Below, piece by piece: positions 8,895 through 21,270 of a stretch of DNA of 64,000 bases (the stretch's first letter is position 1; each line of letters opens with the position of its first letter). The DNA is from Girardinichthys multiradiatus. Lineage: Eukaryota; Chordata; Actinopteri; Cyprinodontiformes; Goodeidae. The notes below the pieces were generated by a model, which was not told the DNA's origin, did not search any database, and was given only the letters and a program-made list of their open reading frames with translations. The position numbers and the translations under genes were made by a program. The stretch is taken from the NCBI RefSeq assembly GCF_021462225.1, contig NC_061813.1:19244442-19308441 (forward strand), read 5' to 3'.

Positions 8895-11800
8895 GGCAGG
8901 TAGAATGGTAAGCTGCAAAAAGATGGCTGATTGAAGAGAGAAAATGGGCTTGTCCTTTTGGAAGCTATAAAAGTCCATCTTGTGTGATCTTTCATACCAT
9001 ATTTGTCCAACATTCTATTTCACAGAACCTTTGCATTTCTGTAAATTCTTTTTTTGTTTGTTTTTATCATTTTTACTTGTTCTTTTCTTTTTCCTTTCTT
9101 TTAAGGGTTGGATTTCCCCAAGTATTCATATAATACATCCCCAGAGTCTGCCTGTATGCATCTTTATCTGTTTGTACGTCTCTGTGACTGTCAGCATAAA
9201 CTGCGTGAACTCTGTCTCTATAATTACTTGTGTTTATATAGTAATTGTCAGCCTCTGAAACAATAGCTGCTGAGTTAAATGCTAATTTAAGCAAATGTTT
9301 GACATTGCCCTTTATGACAGCACAAATATTTGTGCTGGTCTGTGCTTAATACATACAATTTTATGTCCTTTGGACAGCAGAAAATAGTAAATAAAATAAG
9401 AAAAAATTAGAAATGCATGTTTACATTTGTTAAAAGAGTTGCATTCTTTTAGCCAGCTTTGCAGGCTCCCGAGGCACTAGAAAGCTGTTTACCCTAACAG
9501 AAATATATCTTTAGTAAATAACATTCACAACTTTTCTTTGGCTGCTCCACTTTGAATTGCTAATCACAAAATCAGTGTTGTGCTTGTGAGGATTTAAAAG
9601 TGTAGCTGCACTACAGAAATATAGTGGAGTTTAAATATGTGACAAGAATTAAACAAAAATGTGAAAGGCAGTTTATATTTATACTGTACTCTAAACACTA
9701 ATGCATTTTATTACAGTGTTATATGATAGGGCATCACCAAGTAGTGCATATATATGGGATTCATGGAACATCTACTCCAATTTTGCAACAATAACAAAAT
9801 ACTAGCAGGACTTATTCTAATGCTGCACTTTGCACTGATGAAGACTTACTCATCTCCGCATAGTGGTTGCTTCAGTGTAGAGCAGTCTGACACATTTTCT
9901 GATTGTGATTTTAAATAATTAGGGGTCTTCATACAGTAGACTGTGTATATGCCCTTAAACCTTTTCAAGGGGTCAAGGGGGATCACTCTACAAAAAAAGT
10001 AACATTGACTTACCAGCTAAAGTAAGATTCTCTGTCCCGATGCTGTTTTTTACTTCATTTTGTTTTCTGTTTGATTTATAGACTAACATTTAACCAAGGA
10101 CGCCAATATTATTTTAGAATTACCTATTTATATAACATTTTATAATTGACTTTCCGATCACCTTACATTTGTGATTAGAGTCACAAAAGAGCTTTCCTAT
10201 ATTTAAAAAGATTCACAAGCCGGTGTAAACATTATAGAGCAATTTACTGAATGGCTTTCATCAGCACTTAATATAAACTATGATGGTTGAGTCACAAGGG
10301 AACATTACTGCAGTGTTGGGTTTTGGGGTGGTGAGGAATAGATCAGAGCTTTGTTTAGTGGTTTAGTGGTAGATCAGTCTGAGATGTAGGAATGAAATAG
10401 GGCACACCAAAGGAGAAGGAAAGTAATAGAGGGATTTAAAGGGAGTAAGAGGTTGTGTAGGGTTGTTGTGAAAGCTCACGTGAAATAAAAGCTGGAGTCT
10501 GATTGACGGAGTGAATGTGAGACCTGTATTTGTACAAGGACACTGAAGAGCTTCCTTTGAAAAGATTGAGACAAGTAAAGATGCTCAGTGCCATTGAAAT
10601 CTACTCTTTTAATCCAGGCAGTGCTTTTAGCTTTGGTCATTTGCAGCTTTCCACTATGTGTATGTGTGTGGTTGTGTGTGAGTATTTGTGTGCCTTATAA
10701 GCTGATTTAAGATGTGATATTGTTGTTCCTTTATTGTTAATTATGTGAAATAAAATCATTCAATTTAAACAAGGGTTTTTATAAGCAAGTTTCTTCTTAA
10801 TCAATGCGTTCCATTTAGAAATCTCCACTTAAAATTATTTTAAGATATACCTCACCAGCCTAATAGATAATACTTATACATTCTGAAAACTGACTAGTCA
10901 TTTGGAAGGATGTAAACAAGTATCAAATAGTTTCATACTTTTCATACATTTCAGCTGTGACACGAAGATTAACAGCAGAAAATAAAAGCAATTTTGCTCA
11001 GAAAAAGCAACAAGTGCATGTTATGCATTTGGGCTCATTCAAGCTCAAAACTGCATTTTGTAATGTTATTATAAATGTATCCAAATTTGCCTAAAATGTT
11101 TTACATTATTCATGCTAATATGCTTTAAATTAGTTCTTCTCAATGTTGGCGGTTGGGAACCTAGTTAGGGTCACATATAAAGAATGTAGCGTCTTTAGGT
11201 ACTCTTCAGACATTAAACAGATAACAACGTATTTTAGAAGAGACATAAATAACAGTTCTTCAAAATAAGTATATTGGCTTCTGATGCAGTATTTGTAATT
11301 ATTATACCCAATTAAACTTCCTTCCTTCCTTCCTTCCTTCCTTCCTTCCTTCTTTCTGTGAATGCTATGTTAAACATATAATATAATATATAATAATATA
11401 ATATCATAAACAATTTATTTGTTGTACACAGGTTTGAACAGTTCTGTGTAATCTGTAATCTTAAAGTATTAGCAATGACAAATTAGATATTACTTTACAA
11501 TTAATATATTTTTATCTCAGTATATAATCATTTTTTTCCCAAAAAACTATTTCCATCTTTCTTACAATCTGTCTGTAAGCCAAAAATTACTAAATAATTG
11601 TTCTTGATATTTTTGTTACATTAAGGATTTCGTTCGACAGCTACTTGAACATCATGGTTAAATGAATTGATGAATCCTTTCATTTTATCTCTTAAAGCTG
11701 GTGGGATAACTGTATGTAATGTGAATGATTGAAAGGAAAATGCACTTTAGTGTCTGCAGTATATTCTAAATGGGTAGGGAAATGTTGGTATTTAGGTTCC

Positions 11801-14109
11801 TTAAAATTAACAGAAATATTATGTCATCAAAACAAGCAGTACATTTTCTCTTTAAAGATGAATTACTAAACAAATTTGGCACTGATCAGTATCAACCCTT
11901 GTTGCTCTTCTTGTGACATTTAGTTATTTATTTGTCATCTGTGCATGTATTACATCCTAAAAGGAAGATTTCAGTGAACCTGCAGTAAGACTTCAGTAAA
12001 CAGCTACTATGACAGTCCTCCTTTGTCTTGATTTGGTCTGGGGCATTGGGAGTTCAGCATTGTTCACAAATCATACCACAGTACCCCAGAGACAAAACAC
12101 TTTCACAAGCCACTTACATTTTAATATCTTGGAATTTTACCAACCGACAGAACAAGAGAATCTAAAGAAAACAACTGCACAAGAAGTGGCTTCAATTTGC
12201 TTGAGTTTGATTTGTCAGAATTCACAAAAATGCTACTGTTGGTAAAGTTTTGCCAAATTGGATGGCACAAACTCTTTTAGTAATATCAGGAGGTTACATA
12301 TCTGATCAAAATGCAGAGACAGATAGAGTTGGTGAAAAAAGCTTGAAAACAATAATGTCTGTAAAATGGTTCTGGGGTTGTGGGAATACTGTGTTATAAA
12401 CTCCAGCATCTGTAGTTTGTTGAGTTTAAAGCATAACTTTTATCTTGTCTATGCCTCACGTTTATTCTCTTTACTCTCTTTTTTTCACCATATCAGTTAT
12501 TATATCTTTATATATCTTTTTTATTTTTGTCATGAATGCACTCACATACCTGTTTTACATCTACAGCGGGTTAGAGTGTTGCAGTTAAAACTAATCCTAA
12601 CTGTCACAAGGAAAAAGACAGGTGAACAACATGGACAGATTTATTTTAGTCCTCTCTTAAAATCTTTCCAATTATTCCTCCCTTCATTGAATCGCTTTCC
12701 CCTTCCTCCGTGTTATTGCACATTATTTTCTCTTATGTTTGTTAGCAATAGTTCACTCTTACGTATGTTATTCCTGGCTAGTGATCCACCTGATGATCTT
12801 ATGGATAAACTTTCTTCGTATCATTACTGATGTTGAATATAAGACATACCAATATGAGACATGGCAAAACAAGGACAAAGTAACAAAGTGGAGCATAATA
12901 TGGTCAAAACGTTAACATGGGAGTGGCAGTTTGTGAACTATTAGAACGTTTGAAGTTGTGTATAATATTTGTATATAACAAATACTGGAGAAAGGAAAAA
13001 AGCAAGACAAAGACAAAACATCTCCTCTTGACATGTTCTCTGCATCTCTTCTTCTTTTTACTCTTTCCTCGTATCCCCCCTACCTTCAGCCACAACAAAG
13101 GGAATCAACTTCAATCCGTGCATTTTCATTTTGCCTTAGTTTGATTTTATTTATCAAGTTTTTACTCACTTGACCTTATCTTGTAATCTAGGAAAGGTCA
13201 TCTGAGGAAGACAATGTGGTTATTTTAATTTAAAAATGAATTGATTGTATGCAAAAACATCAGGTCATCACACCCATAAAAATTAATAACAGGAACTAAG
13301 GATATTTTATATAGCTGAAAGGAATCTCATGATGGTCTCATAATGGGCTAGATTATGTCTGAGGAAAAGAGAAATGAATAAACTACAGACCCCTGTGTCT
13401 GTAGATTCCTGGAAAAAGGTAAGCATACATGAATGCTTGTCAGAAGGGTAGAAGAATAAATGAACAGATTTGCTTTAACTAAAGCATTTCTTTAGCCTCA
13501 TAACCAACATCACACAAAAGCCCAGACACACTTCCATTCAAAAATATCATACTGAGGAGGGGGTAATGAAAGACCTTTAGTAAATGTCACAAATTAGATT
13601 CAGTTAACAATATAGAAATTGGACTAATAATGCATCTGGAAATTTCAGTAAACATTCTAAATTGATTTGAGATGCCCTTTAAACACCAAAGCCTTTGGCG
13701 GTATTGATATCTACATTGTGAAGGGGCAGGGGAATGTGTCCCGAATGAAGAGCAGCTTTAATCAGTATGCAGTAGCAATTTCCCCTCACTTTATTACTAA
13801 CATATTTTATACGGTCTGCTGTGTAGAGAATAAAAAGTAGGTAAAGATTTTTTTTTAGATTTTATTAAACTTTTGAAATGTTTGTAGCAGTTAACGGCAA
13901 CATTTATGGAATTTTATTTTTTAGGCCTGTTTATTATTTACTTACCAGTTCCAGCTGGAATAGAAGAAAGATACATCACTAAAGGTAAGAGAAGCATCAC
14001 TTAAGAAGAAAATATGCATGGAACCATTCACACAAAGCAGTTGTGTCCAAAGTGGTGCCCTAGGACCATTTGTGGCGCCAGGAATGATTTTGTGTTGTCT
14101 TTGACCAGA
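8895..14109. other. Long unassigned AT-rich interval
   Basis: More than 5 kb without a recognisable gene or element. It contains scattered A/T runs, the CTTC microsatellite at 11317-11352 and several short ORFs with AT-driven composition. I found no splice-bounded conserved peptide. Confidence 0.5.
11317..11352. repeat. (CTTC)n microsatellite
   Basis: About nine CTTC units in a row, followed by an AT-rich dinucleotide-like stretch near 11379-11405. Confidence 0.95.
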
Positions 14110-14351
14110 ATTCAAGAATGGCATAAATTTGGTTTGCTAAGAGCTAAGAGGGACCATGAATGTAAAGGGAACAAAAACTGAGTAATTAACAACTAAAAGA
14201 GGAAAACTAATGATGAGAGGAGAACAGACAGGGAGGCAAAAGGAAACCAGAATTGTCAGAACACAAAAAGCGATACAAAACTTCAAACAAGAGCATCTAG
14301 TAAAACAAAACACCAAACCACAAACAAAGTCCAAAATCTCACATCCTGACA
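14110..14351 (-). mobile_element. LTR fragment of the pol-less LTR family
   Basis: On the minus strand this begins TGTCAGGATGTGAGATTTTG, closely resembling the LTR start at 1657, and continues with matching T-rich phrases (gttctgacaattctgg, tgcctccctgtctgttctcc). Similarity fades near 14110, so only the 5' part of an LTR is kept. Confidence 0.6.
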
Positions 14352-14436
14352 GGTAGATGACAGCAACACTATTCAGGTACAATTCAACCCTGCTACCTCA
14401 AAGTTTAAAGAAATGGAAGAAATGAAAACTAATCCA

Positions 14437-14859
14437 GGTATCACTGTTTCCCACGTGGGCGTTGAAGTCCCCCAGCAGAATAATGGAGTCCCCGGGAGGG
14501 GCACTATCCAGCACCCCCGACAGGGACACCAAGAAGGCCGGGTACTCTGCACTACTGCTCGGCCCGTAGGCCGAATCGACAGTCAGAGACCTATCCCCAA
14601 CCCGAAGGCGCAGGGATGCGACCCTCTCATCCACTGGGGTAAACACCAACACGAGACGGCTGAGCTGGGGGGCAACAAGTACACCCGCACCAGCCTGCCG
14701 CCTGTCCCCGTGGGCCACTCCAAAGTAGAAGAGAGTCCAACCCCTCTCAAGGAGATGGGTTCCAGAGCCCAAGCTGTGCGTGGAGGCGAGCCCGACTATT
14801 TCTAGTAGATATCTCTCGACCTCCCGCACAAGATGAGGCTCCTTCCCCCCCAGGGACAT
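14437..14859 (-). pseudogene. Rex3 AP-like endonuclease N-terminus, inverted fragment
   Basis: The frame holds the start of the apurinic-type endonuclease that nicks target DNA for RTE-clade LINEs. It has [31 protein letters not shown] and the catalytic-core phrase [12 protein letters not shown]. It stops at the twin-priming break next to the TSD, so the second half with the DHHLV motif is absent. The full-length copy has the same segment at 52411-51950. Confidence 0.82.
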
Positions 14860-15177
14860 TCCACGTCCCTAGAGCCAGCCTAAGCATCCGGGGATCGGGC
14901 CGCTGAGGTCTCCACCTTTGTCCGCCACCCAATCCTCTTTGCACCGGTCCCTCACGGTTCCTCCTACAGGTGGTGGGCCCACTGGGGGATGGCCCCACGT
15001 CTCTCGTTCGAGCCTGTTTGCCATGGGAGACCCTACCAGGTGCATTTAAGCCCCAGACAACATAGCATCTAGGATCATTTGAGCACTCAACCCCCTCCAC
15101 CACGTTAAGTTGGTGGTTCCAGGATTTCTAGACGCAGCCAAGGGCCGGAGGGGGTCTGGTATGGGGACCAGTGGATT

Positions 15178-15930
15178 TCGTCTCTTCTTTTTGCAGATGA
15201 CGTGGTCCTGATGGCCCCCTCTAGCCAAGACCTACAGCATGCGTTGTGGCGGTTCACAGCCGAGTGTGAAGCGGCTGGGATGAGGATCAGCTCCTCCAAG
15301 TCCAAGGCCATGGTACTCGACCGGAAAAGGGTGGCTTGTCCTCTTCAGGTTGGAGGGGAGTTCCTGCCTCAAGTGGAGGAGTTCAAGTATCTCGGGGTCT
15401 TGTTCATGAGTAAGGGAAGAATGGAGCGGGAGATCGACAGACGGATCGGTGCGGCTGCCGCAGTAATGGGGGCACTGTGCCGGTCTGTTGTGGTGAAGAG
15501 AGAGCTGAGCTGAAAAGCGAAGCTCTCAATTTACCAGCCGGTCTACGTTCCTACCCTCACCTATGGCCATGAACTTTGGGTCATGACCGAAAGAACGAGA
15601 TCCCGGATACAAGCGGCTGAAATGAGCTTCCTCCATAGGGTGGCCGGGCACTCCCTTAGAGATAGGGTGAGGAGCTCAGCAATCCGGGAGGGGCCCGGAG
15701 TAGAGCCACTGCTCCTCCACAGTGAGAGGAGCCAGTTGAGGTGGCTCAGGCATCTATACCGGATGCCTCCTGGACGCCTTCCTCGGGAGGTGTTCCAAGC
15801 ACGTCCCACTGGGAGGAGGCCAAGGGGACGGCCCAGAACACGCTGGAGGGACTATGTCTCTCAGCTGGCCTGGGAACGCCTTGGGCTCCCCCTGGAGGAG
15901 CTGGAGGAGGTGTCCGGGTGTCTCTGCTGA
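15178..15930 (+). pseudogene. Rex3 reverse transcriptase C-terminal fragment
   Basis: This segment has the polymerase box FADDVVLMAPSSQD, then AAGMRISSSKSKAMVLDRK, QVEEFKYLGVLF and the RTE-type tail with SQLRWLRHLYRMPPGRLP and GRPRTRWRDY. One in-frame TGA after KRELS (just before 15514) interrupts it where the sense codon was probably CGA. The frame resumes at once as KAKLSIYQPVYVPTL. The same TGA is in the full-length copy near 50005. Upstream polymerase motifs were lost in the twin-priming deletion. Confidence 0.85.
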
Positions 15931-16025
15931 GTCTGCTGCCCCCACGACCCAGTCCCGGATAAGCGGAAGACGACAAGTACGGGTACGAGTACGAGTATGA
16001 GTACGAGTACGAGAAAACTAATCCA

Positions 16026-16382
16026 AATGCAGAAGTGCATAGAATGAACAGAATGTGGCACATATAATACCACAATCTCTGCTTCGACAGATCATAAACT
16101 CTTCGTAATGCTTATATCTTTATTTTGCACACCACTATTTTAGAGCTAAACATGCAGCTGCTATACAAACTAGTGACGAGCCAAATAGCCTGTACCAGAC
16201 TCCTTACTGTCTACTATTAGCATTATTAAAGCATTTATCAGGTGGATTTTCTGGACTTCTACTTGAAACTTATGTCAGTGTGCTTTGCACACCAATTTGA
16301 CTGACAGTCAGTGTAACCTTATATCGTGGATGTCAAAGTGATGCCATCTTTGCCATGAATGTACATCTGTGAGAGCCAGAGT
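16026..16382. other. Unassigned spacer
   Basis: No feature recognised between the Rex3 insertion and the hAT-like element. Confidence 0.5.
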
Positions 16383-16390
16383 GCAATGCC

Positions 16391-17318
16391 CAGTGGTGAA
16401 AGTGAGACGGTACGGTCCGGTACTGCGTACCACTAAAAGATTTTACGCTGGTATGCAGTACCGGAAAGAGAGAAGAATGGTTGTCTGCTATGAAGCTGTC
16501 ATCCAGAACCAATTACGGCTGCAAAAATTCACGAGCACACTAAGATCAGATCTGCTACCAATAGGCTGTCTAAAACACAACTTAATCTGTTTTATAAATA
16601 TAGTTATTTTCCCCTCATTCCAAATTGTTTCTGAACTGTTCTGTTATGCTGGAGCCTCATTGCTCTTGCTTTGCTTCTCTCCCCTCGGAGCTCGAGGCTG
16701 TTGTAAACGGCCAGCCTTTAACACGAGCACCGCTACATTTAATGTCTGTCTGCTCGCTGCTAAATACCCCAGTTAAAAGCAAAGGGAAAGTAACTAGTTG
16801 TGGTTCATGTTATTTTGCTGAATTACAACAGAGTACAGCTCGAAAACACCACTTATGACCAGAGATTTTACATACACTACACGAGAGCGCCTGCGCACTT
16901 ATCTCCAACACAGAGCGGTTGCCAAGGAGATCGGTGCGTTCGATTTAATGGGAGATTTTACACAGGTGGTGCACAGACATAAAAAACCGCCGCTTGCATT
17001 AGGACAGGACGAACAATAAATCACTTACCATCTACAGACTTTTAAATAAAAACCGCTGAAACAACCGAACTGTCAAATGTTTAATTTAAATGAAATCAAA
17101 ACTTGAACATAATGCAGAGAACAATTACATCTTTGTTCACATTGTCAAGTGATTCTGATTTCTGCCTTATACAGGCAGCCTATATATGTAGATCTATATA
17201 TATAGATCTATGTATATATCTATATAGATCTATATGTATATGTCCCCAGTGCCTCCCTAGCCCCGCTCTAACTCCGCCCCTAAGTACCGGCAAGAATTTA
17301 AAAGTACTTTCACCCCTG
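16391..17318 (+). mobile_element. hAT-like non-autonomous DNA transposon
   Basis: The ends cagtggtgaaagt (16391) and the complement of caggggtgaaagt (ending 17318) form short TIRs of the CAG-type seen in hAT elements. The 8-base flanks gcaatgcc and gggatgcc match at 6 of 8 positions, consistent with an eroded hAT TSD. Internal sequence keeps GGTAC-rich subterminal repeats at both ends. The frames inside show no transposase domain. A palindromic TAGATCTATA-rich stretch is at about 17183-17246. Confidence 0.65.
17183..17246. repeat. AT-rich palindromic tandem run (TATAGATCTATA)
   Basis: Several overlapping self-complementary units of tatagatctata lie inside the hAT-like element and could extrude as a cruciform. 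Confidence 0.75.
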
Positions 17319-17326
17319 GGGATGCC

Positions 17327-20300
17327 ACAAGAAACAGCCAGGTCTAGCTCTGCCTGCAGCCTGAAGCAAAGCATGCAAACGCAAGCTGTGGACCAAACGC
17401 TTTCAAAAACAATTTCGAAAATATATTAATGCTTCTGCTTTCTTCTGCCCAAGTCTTCTCAGATATCCACGACCAATTTAAACTGGTTAAAGTACATTGT
17501 CTATTAAAATGTTTGAGAGGTTTCTTATATAATTTAGCATTAATGCATATAAATATTTTTTTCTGTGTATGTGTATGTGTGTGGTGTCGTCTGTTGTTGG
17601 ACACCAAACTATATGGTCTTTAATTCAGTCAGTGCATATTGCTCCTGTGTGCCTCTGAAAAGATTTATGTGTGCGTAGTATCAGTTGTCAAACTCCCAAC
17701 CTGTGTTTAGAATTTCAATCAACTTTGTCCTGACAGCCTCTGGCATGGCACAGAATTTCTCTATACTGGAAGTAGCCTGGGGAACACTACAATTATAGTC
17801 TGTGTGAGTGTGTTAGTCTGTGTCAATGTTAAGACAGCTTTTAAGTGGGTAGTGTTTCAAACCCAACAAGAACTCAAAGATTACAAAAGATGAGAGTAAT
17901 TTGTGTCCATTCATTGTCATAGCCTTAAATGTTATCTATCCAAAGGGAATTTTAAAAAGGATTGGGCTTCATGTTGTTTGTGTGCGCTCTGATCATCTGT
18001 CTGTACTCAGAAGTTGTCAGCTGTAGTCAATAGAGACAATTGACAGTGAAACCCTGAGGATTTGTCCTGGCTGCTCCATTAGCTCACCCAGCTTCATGCT
18101 CTGTCATGCCAAGACCATGGAGCTTGCCTTGAGCCAATCAGAAGCAGCTTGTCATTAACATCTCAAAAATATATTGAATCGTGTGATCTTTGCTTCAGTG
18201 TGTTAGATTTCATCCTTAGAGTAGTGGGTTCAGAATGTGTTGAAATGCTGGCCTTTAATTAATGGAAAATAAAAACTGTAATTATTTAGCCAAGATCCAA
18301 TGACACATTTTTTTAAACTGAAAAACTGAAATGCGCACTTTTGACCATTAGATGTTGGTTATTAATAATAGGTTTAAGCAAAAAGTGATATTAATGCTCA
18401 TTAAGTGACCTCAAGATGCAGTTTTTTAAATCAAGTCATGCTAATAGTGGATCTAGGAATAGCCATTTCATTTCTATAATGCTAATACTTAATAATAAAT
18501 ACTTAATAAATTATTTTTGGATCATTGAAGTGTAACTTTGTTCTTTTATTTTCAGTGGCACAATTCATACCAAGTTTTGTCTTAATGTACAATATAAAAA
18601 ATTTAGAGAGGAGCAAATAAAATAAAATTGCTTTAAAACCAGTTCACTTTAAATACATCTTCAGAACTGAATTCAAATGTTTTCATTTTAATCAAAGTAT
18701 TTCAAAGTTTTATTCTAAATTATTAAATTATCCAAATACAAATAGAGCTCTTAAAAAGGTAACTAATCAGGTTCAAATTAATGTGACTCAGTAAGTTTTT
18801 ATCACTACCATGCAAGTCAGAGAGTATGTATTTACAGACAATAAAAAATAGTTATATGTTTTCCTCAGCAGCCTAACTGAAGCAGTGTAATTACATTCAT
18901 CACTCAGCTATGCACATCGAGCTTTAAGCCAAATCTATAAAGTTGAGAAATGTAATTTTATTCTCATAAGAACTCATGCAGAAGCATTTTGAATCAGCTG
19001 GAAATTTTTCAAAGATTTTACGAAGCAGCCTAGCATGTGCAATAGTACAATCTCACAATAACACAATAAGTGGACTAGATTCTCTCCATCACTCTGAAAC
19101 ATAATGTCCCCTCTTCTGGTAATAACCTACAAGCAGCAGAAGAAAGTGCTGGAAAGTTAAAGAACCTGTTTTGCTCAGACGTAACCGATTAGATAACCCA
19201 TTCAGAGATAAACGTTTTGAAAACAAAAAGTAATCAAAAACTGATGCTTTTATGGGACGTATTGTTTATGTTGATATATAGATTTTCTTTAAACAAATTA
19301 ACAAGTAAAATACAATGGTGAGTAAAAAATGGTGATTGTCATCTTTAGATTAATTGAGCCAATTGAGCTAAGTGAGGCAGAGGATCAGAGCCAGAAAGTG
19401 ATTGCAGAACAGGTTTTGGTAAAATACCAGAACATGACTGAGGAAGACTAGGATGTAGAGGAAATAATGAGCACAGAGGAATCTGAAAAGGATGAGGTCA
19501 GAGAGTAAAATTACAATAGAACAAAAACAACCTTGTCAAAATGCAGTGAAAATATTATAAACCTGCAACCTGAAGATGGTTTGACATGGTGTTCTGAAAT
19601 ATTGAACACTGCCGCCTCAAACATGTGGGTCTTTGACAGGAGCTGTGCTGATGACAGAATGACCTGCTGTGCACTGATTTTTGAGCTCTGCAAAAAATGG
19701 TGCAGAGTGAAGGAAAAAGAAAGAACAGTTATGTCAATTTAAACTGTGTAAAAAGTGAAAATGGATTTTTTTCAAAAAGTTTGTAGATTTATCATTATTC
19801 AATGTGCTTTTATGCCAGCATTGGCTGTCCTATTCTACATTATTCTACTTATTGGTCTGTATTGATGTTAACACTGTTAATATAACTGTAAGTTGTTTTT
19901 TATGAGAATCACCAATCTATCCAACAGGACTGTAGGACTATTTTATTTACGTTTTGACTTATATAATGTGAAAATTCTACATTTTTCCACTATGTATTAG
20001 CACAAAACCAAACAAATTCTGATAACTAAAAACTAAACCCATTTTTTAAATAAGGTAGTAGTTTTAATTTGTCCTTTTTTCCTCATATTGGTACATAGTA
20101 AGGACTGCAAAAAATGTTGGTTTTTATATGGTCAAAATGACTTTCTGTCCTCAGCTGATGACACTGATGTTGGTGTCTGATATTTTTAGACATTGAAACA
20201 TCTTAGATTGACAAAAATATTAAGTTGGTCTCTAAAAAGTTTGTATTGCAAAGGGAACATAGTAAAACAAATTAAATCAGACAGCAAAGCTACCACAGAC

Positions 20301-20962
20301 AGCAAAGCCGCAATATACCACAGCCACAACAATAAAACAGAAATGAAATTGATTCAGATCATTAATTGTTATAACCCTACATTTCATCCCACAATGGCAG
20401 TTTCAGGCTTCATTCCAACTACAATAGAAAAGACAAATACTGAGATCTATTCTTTTTCCTGATTGTATCATTAAAAATCCCACTTTTACTCCATTTCACC
20501 CTACTTTATTTGCCTGTCAGGTCTGAGACTCATTTGGCCATAAACTTAGCCATCAGGGCTTTTTATATATTTTTACTGAGGTAGGTTTCTACACAGTTTT
20601 TTAGCTTATTTCTTTTTCCTCCTTTTGTTTGTGCCAAAGTTTTGATACTCTATCTCTTTTCCTGTTATCTGTGTAAAAGCAAACTGAAGATATTTAGGTA
20701 TCCATGAGAAGTCAAGATATTGATAGAGCAACGTAAGAAAGTAAAAATGGAGAGAAAAGGGGTTGTAATATAAATTTGAGGAAAGGTAAAAAAACAAAAC
20801 AACAATGCCTCTGTGGTTTCATTTTGGGTTTTTTTTCTCATTGTTTTCTCATTGTTTGCTTCACTTTCATATTCATTTCTCTGTTCAAAGATGCACTCTA
20901 AGCTTAGTGACCCATTTTTGTACTGCCCTATAACCCAGCCCATCTATCTGGTATACATCTGC
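17327..20962. other. Long unassigned AT-rich interval
   Basis: No gene or clear element. Short AT-driven ORFs only. The stretch near 18030-18170 is more balanced in composition but matches nothing I recognise. Confidence 0.5.
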
Positions 20963-21270
20963 CAGTGGTGGTTCTTGCATGAACTGCACCTAGGGCGGGT
21001 ACCTCCTTGTGTTCCCCCCAACCATTCATAATGTAGGAAATCATAAAATTTAAGGCAGGATAAAATACTTTGCACAAGCCCACCCAACAAATCTCTCCCA
21101 TCAGCAGCAACCACCTTCCATCTACCGAGTGCACATGCAAGAAAGCTATAGAAATCGTGCCCCAAATACAACTGAAAGAATAACTGTATTTTGTATCTGG
21201 TTCTTGTATGTAAATAAGTCTTAGCAGAAAGGGTAAAACATTCCTTCTGTTAACCATAAAAAATAAACAC
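20963..21270. mobile_element. Possible hAT-type fragment
   Basis: It begins cagtggtggttctt and contains gcacctagggcggg, which resemble the 5' end of common fish hAT elements as I remember them. No matching 3' TIR or 8-bp TSD is visible, so it may be one half of an element. Confidence 0.35.

Larger units (their letters stand above)
14437..16012 (+). mobile_element. Rex3: Rex3 LINE insertion with inverted 5' segment (twin priming)
   Basis: The left part (14437-15120) is Rex3 5' UTR and endonuclease sequence in reverse orientation. The right part (15121-16012) is the Rex3 reverse transcriptase C-terminus and 3' end in forward orientation, ending in a tacgag-type tail. The whole is flanked by gaaaactaatcca at 14424-14436 and 16013-16025, an exact 13-bp TSD. 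This order, antisense 5' piece then sense 3' piece inside one TSD, is the known product of twin priming during target-primed reverse transcription. Against the copy at 49506-52837, about 1.5 kb of the middle is missing. A 3-base overlap (gga, 15122-15124) at the junction could belong to either piece. Confidence 0.88.

Noticed and set aside
12366..12830. A 154-codon ORF as a gene
   Set aside because: The composition is AT-driven with runs of Phe, Leu, Ser and Tyr. There is no recognisable motif and no repeat family match.
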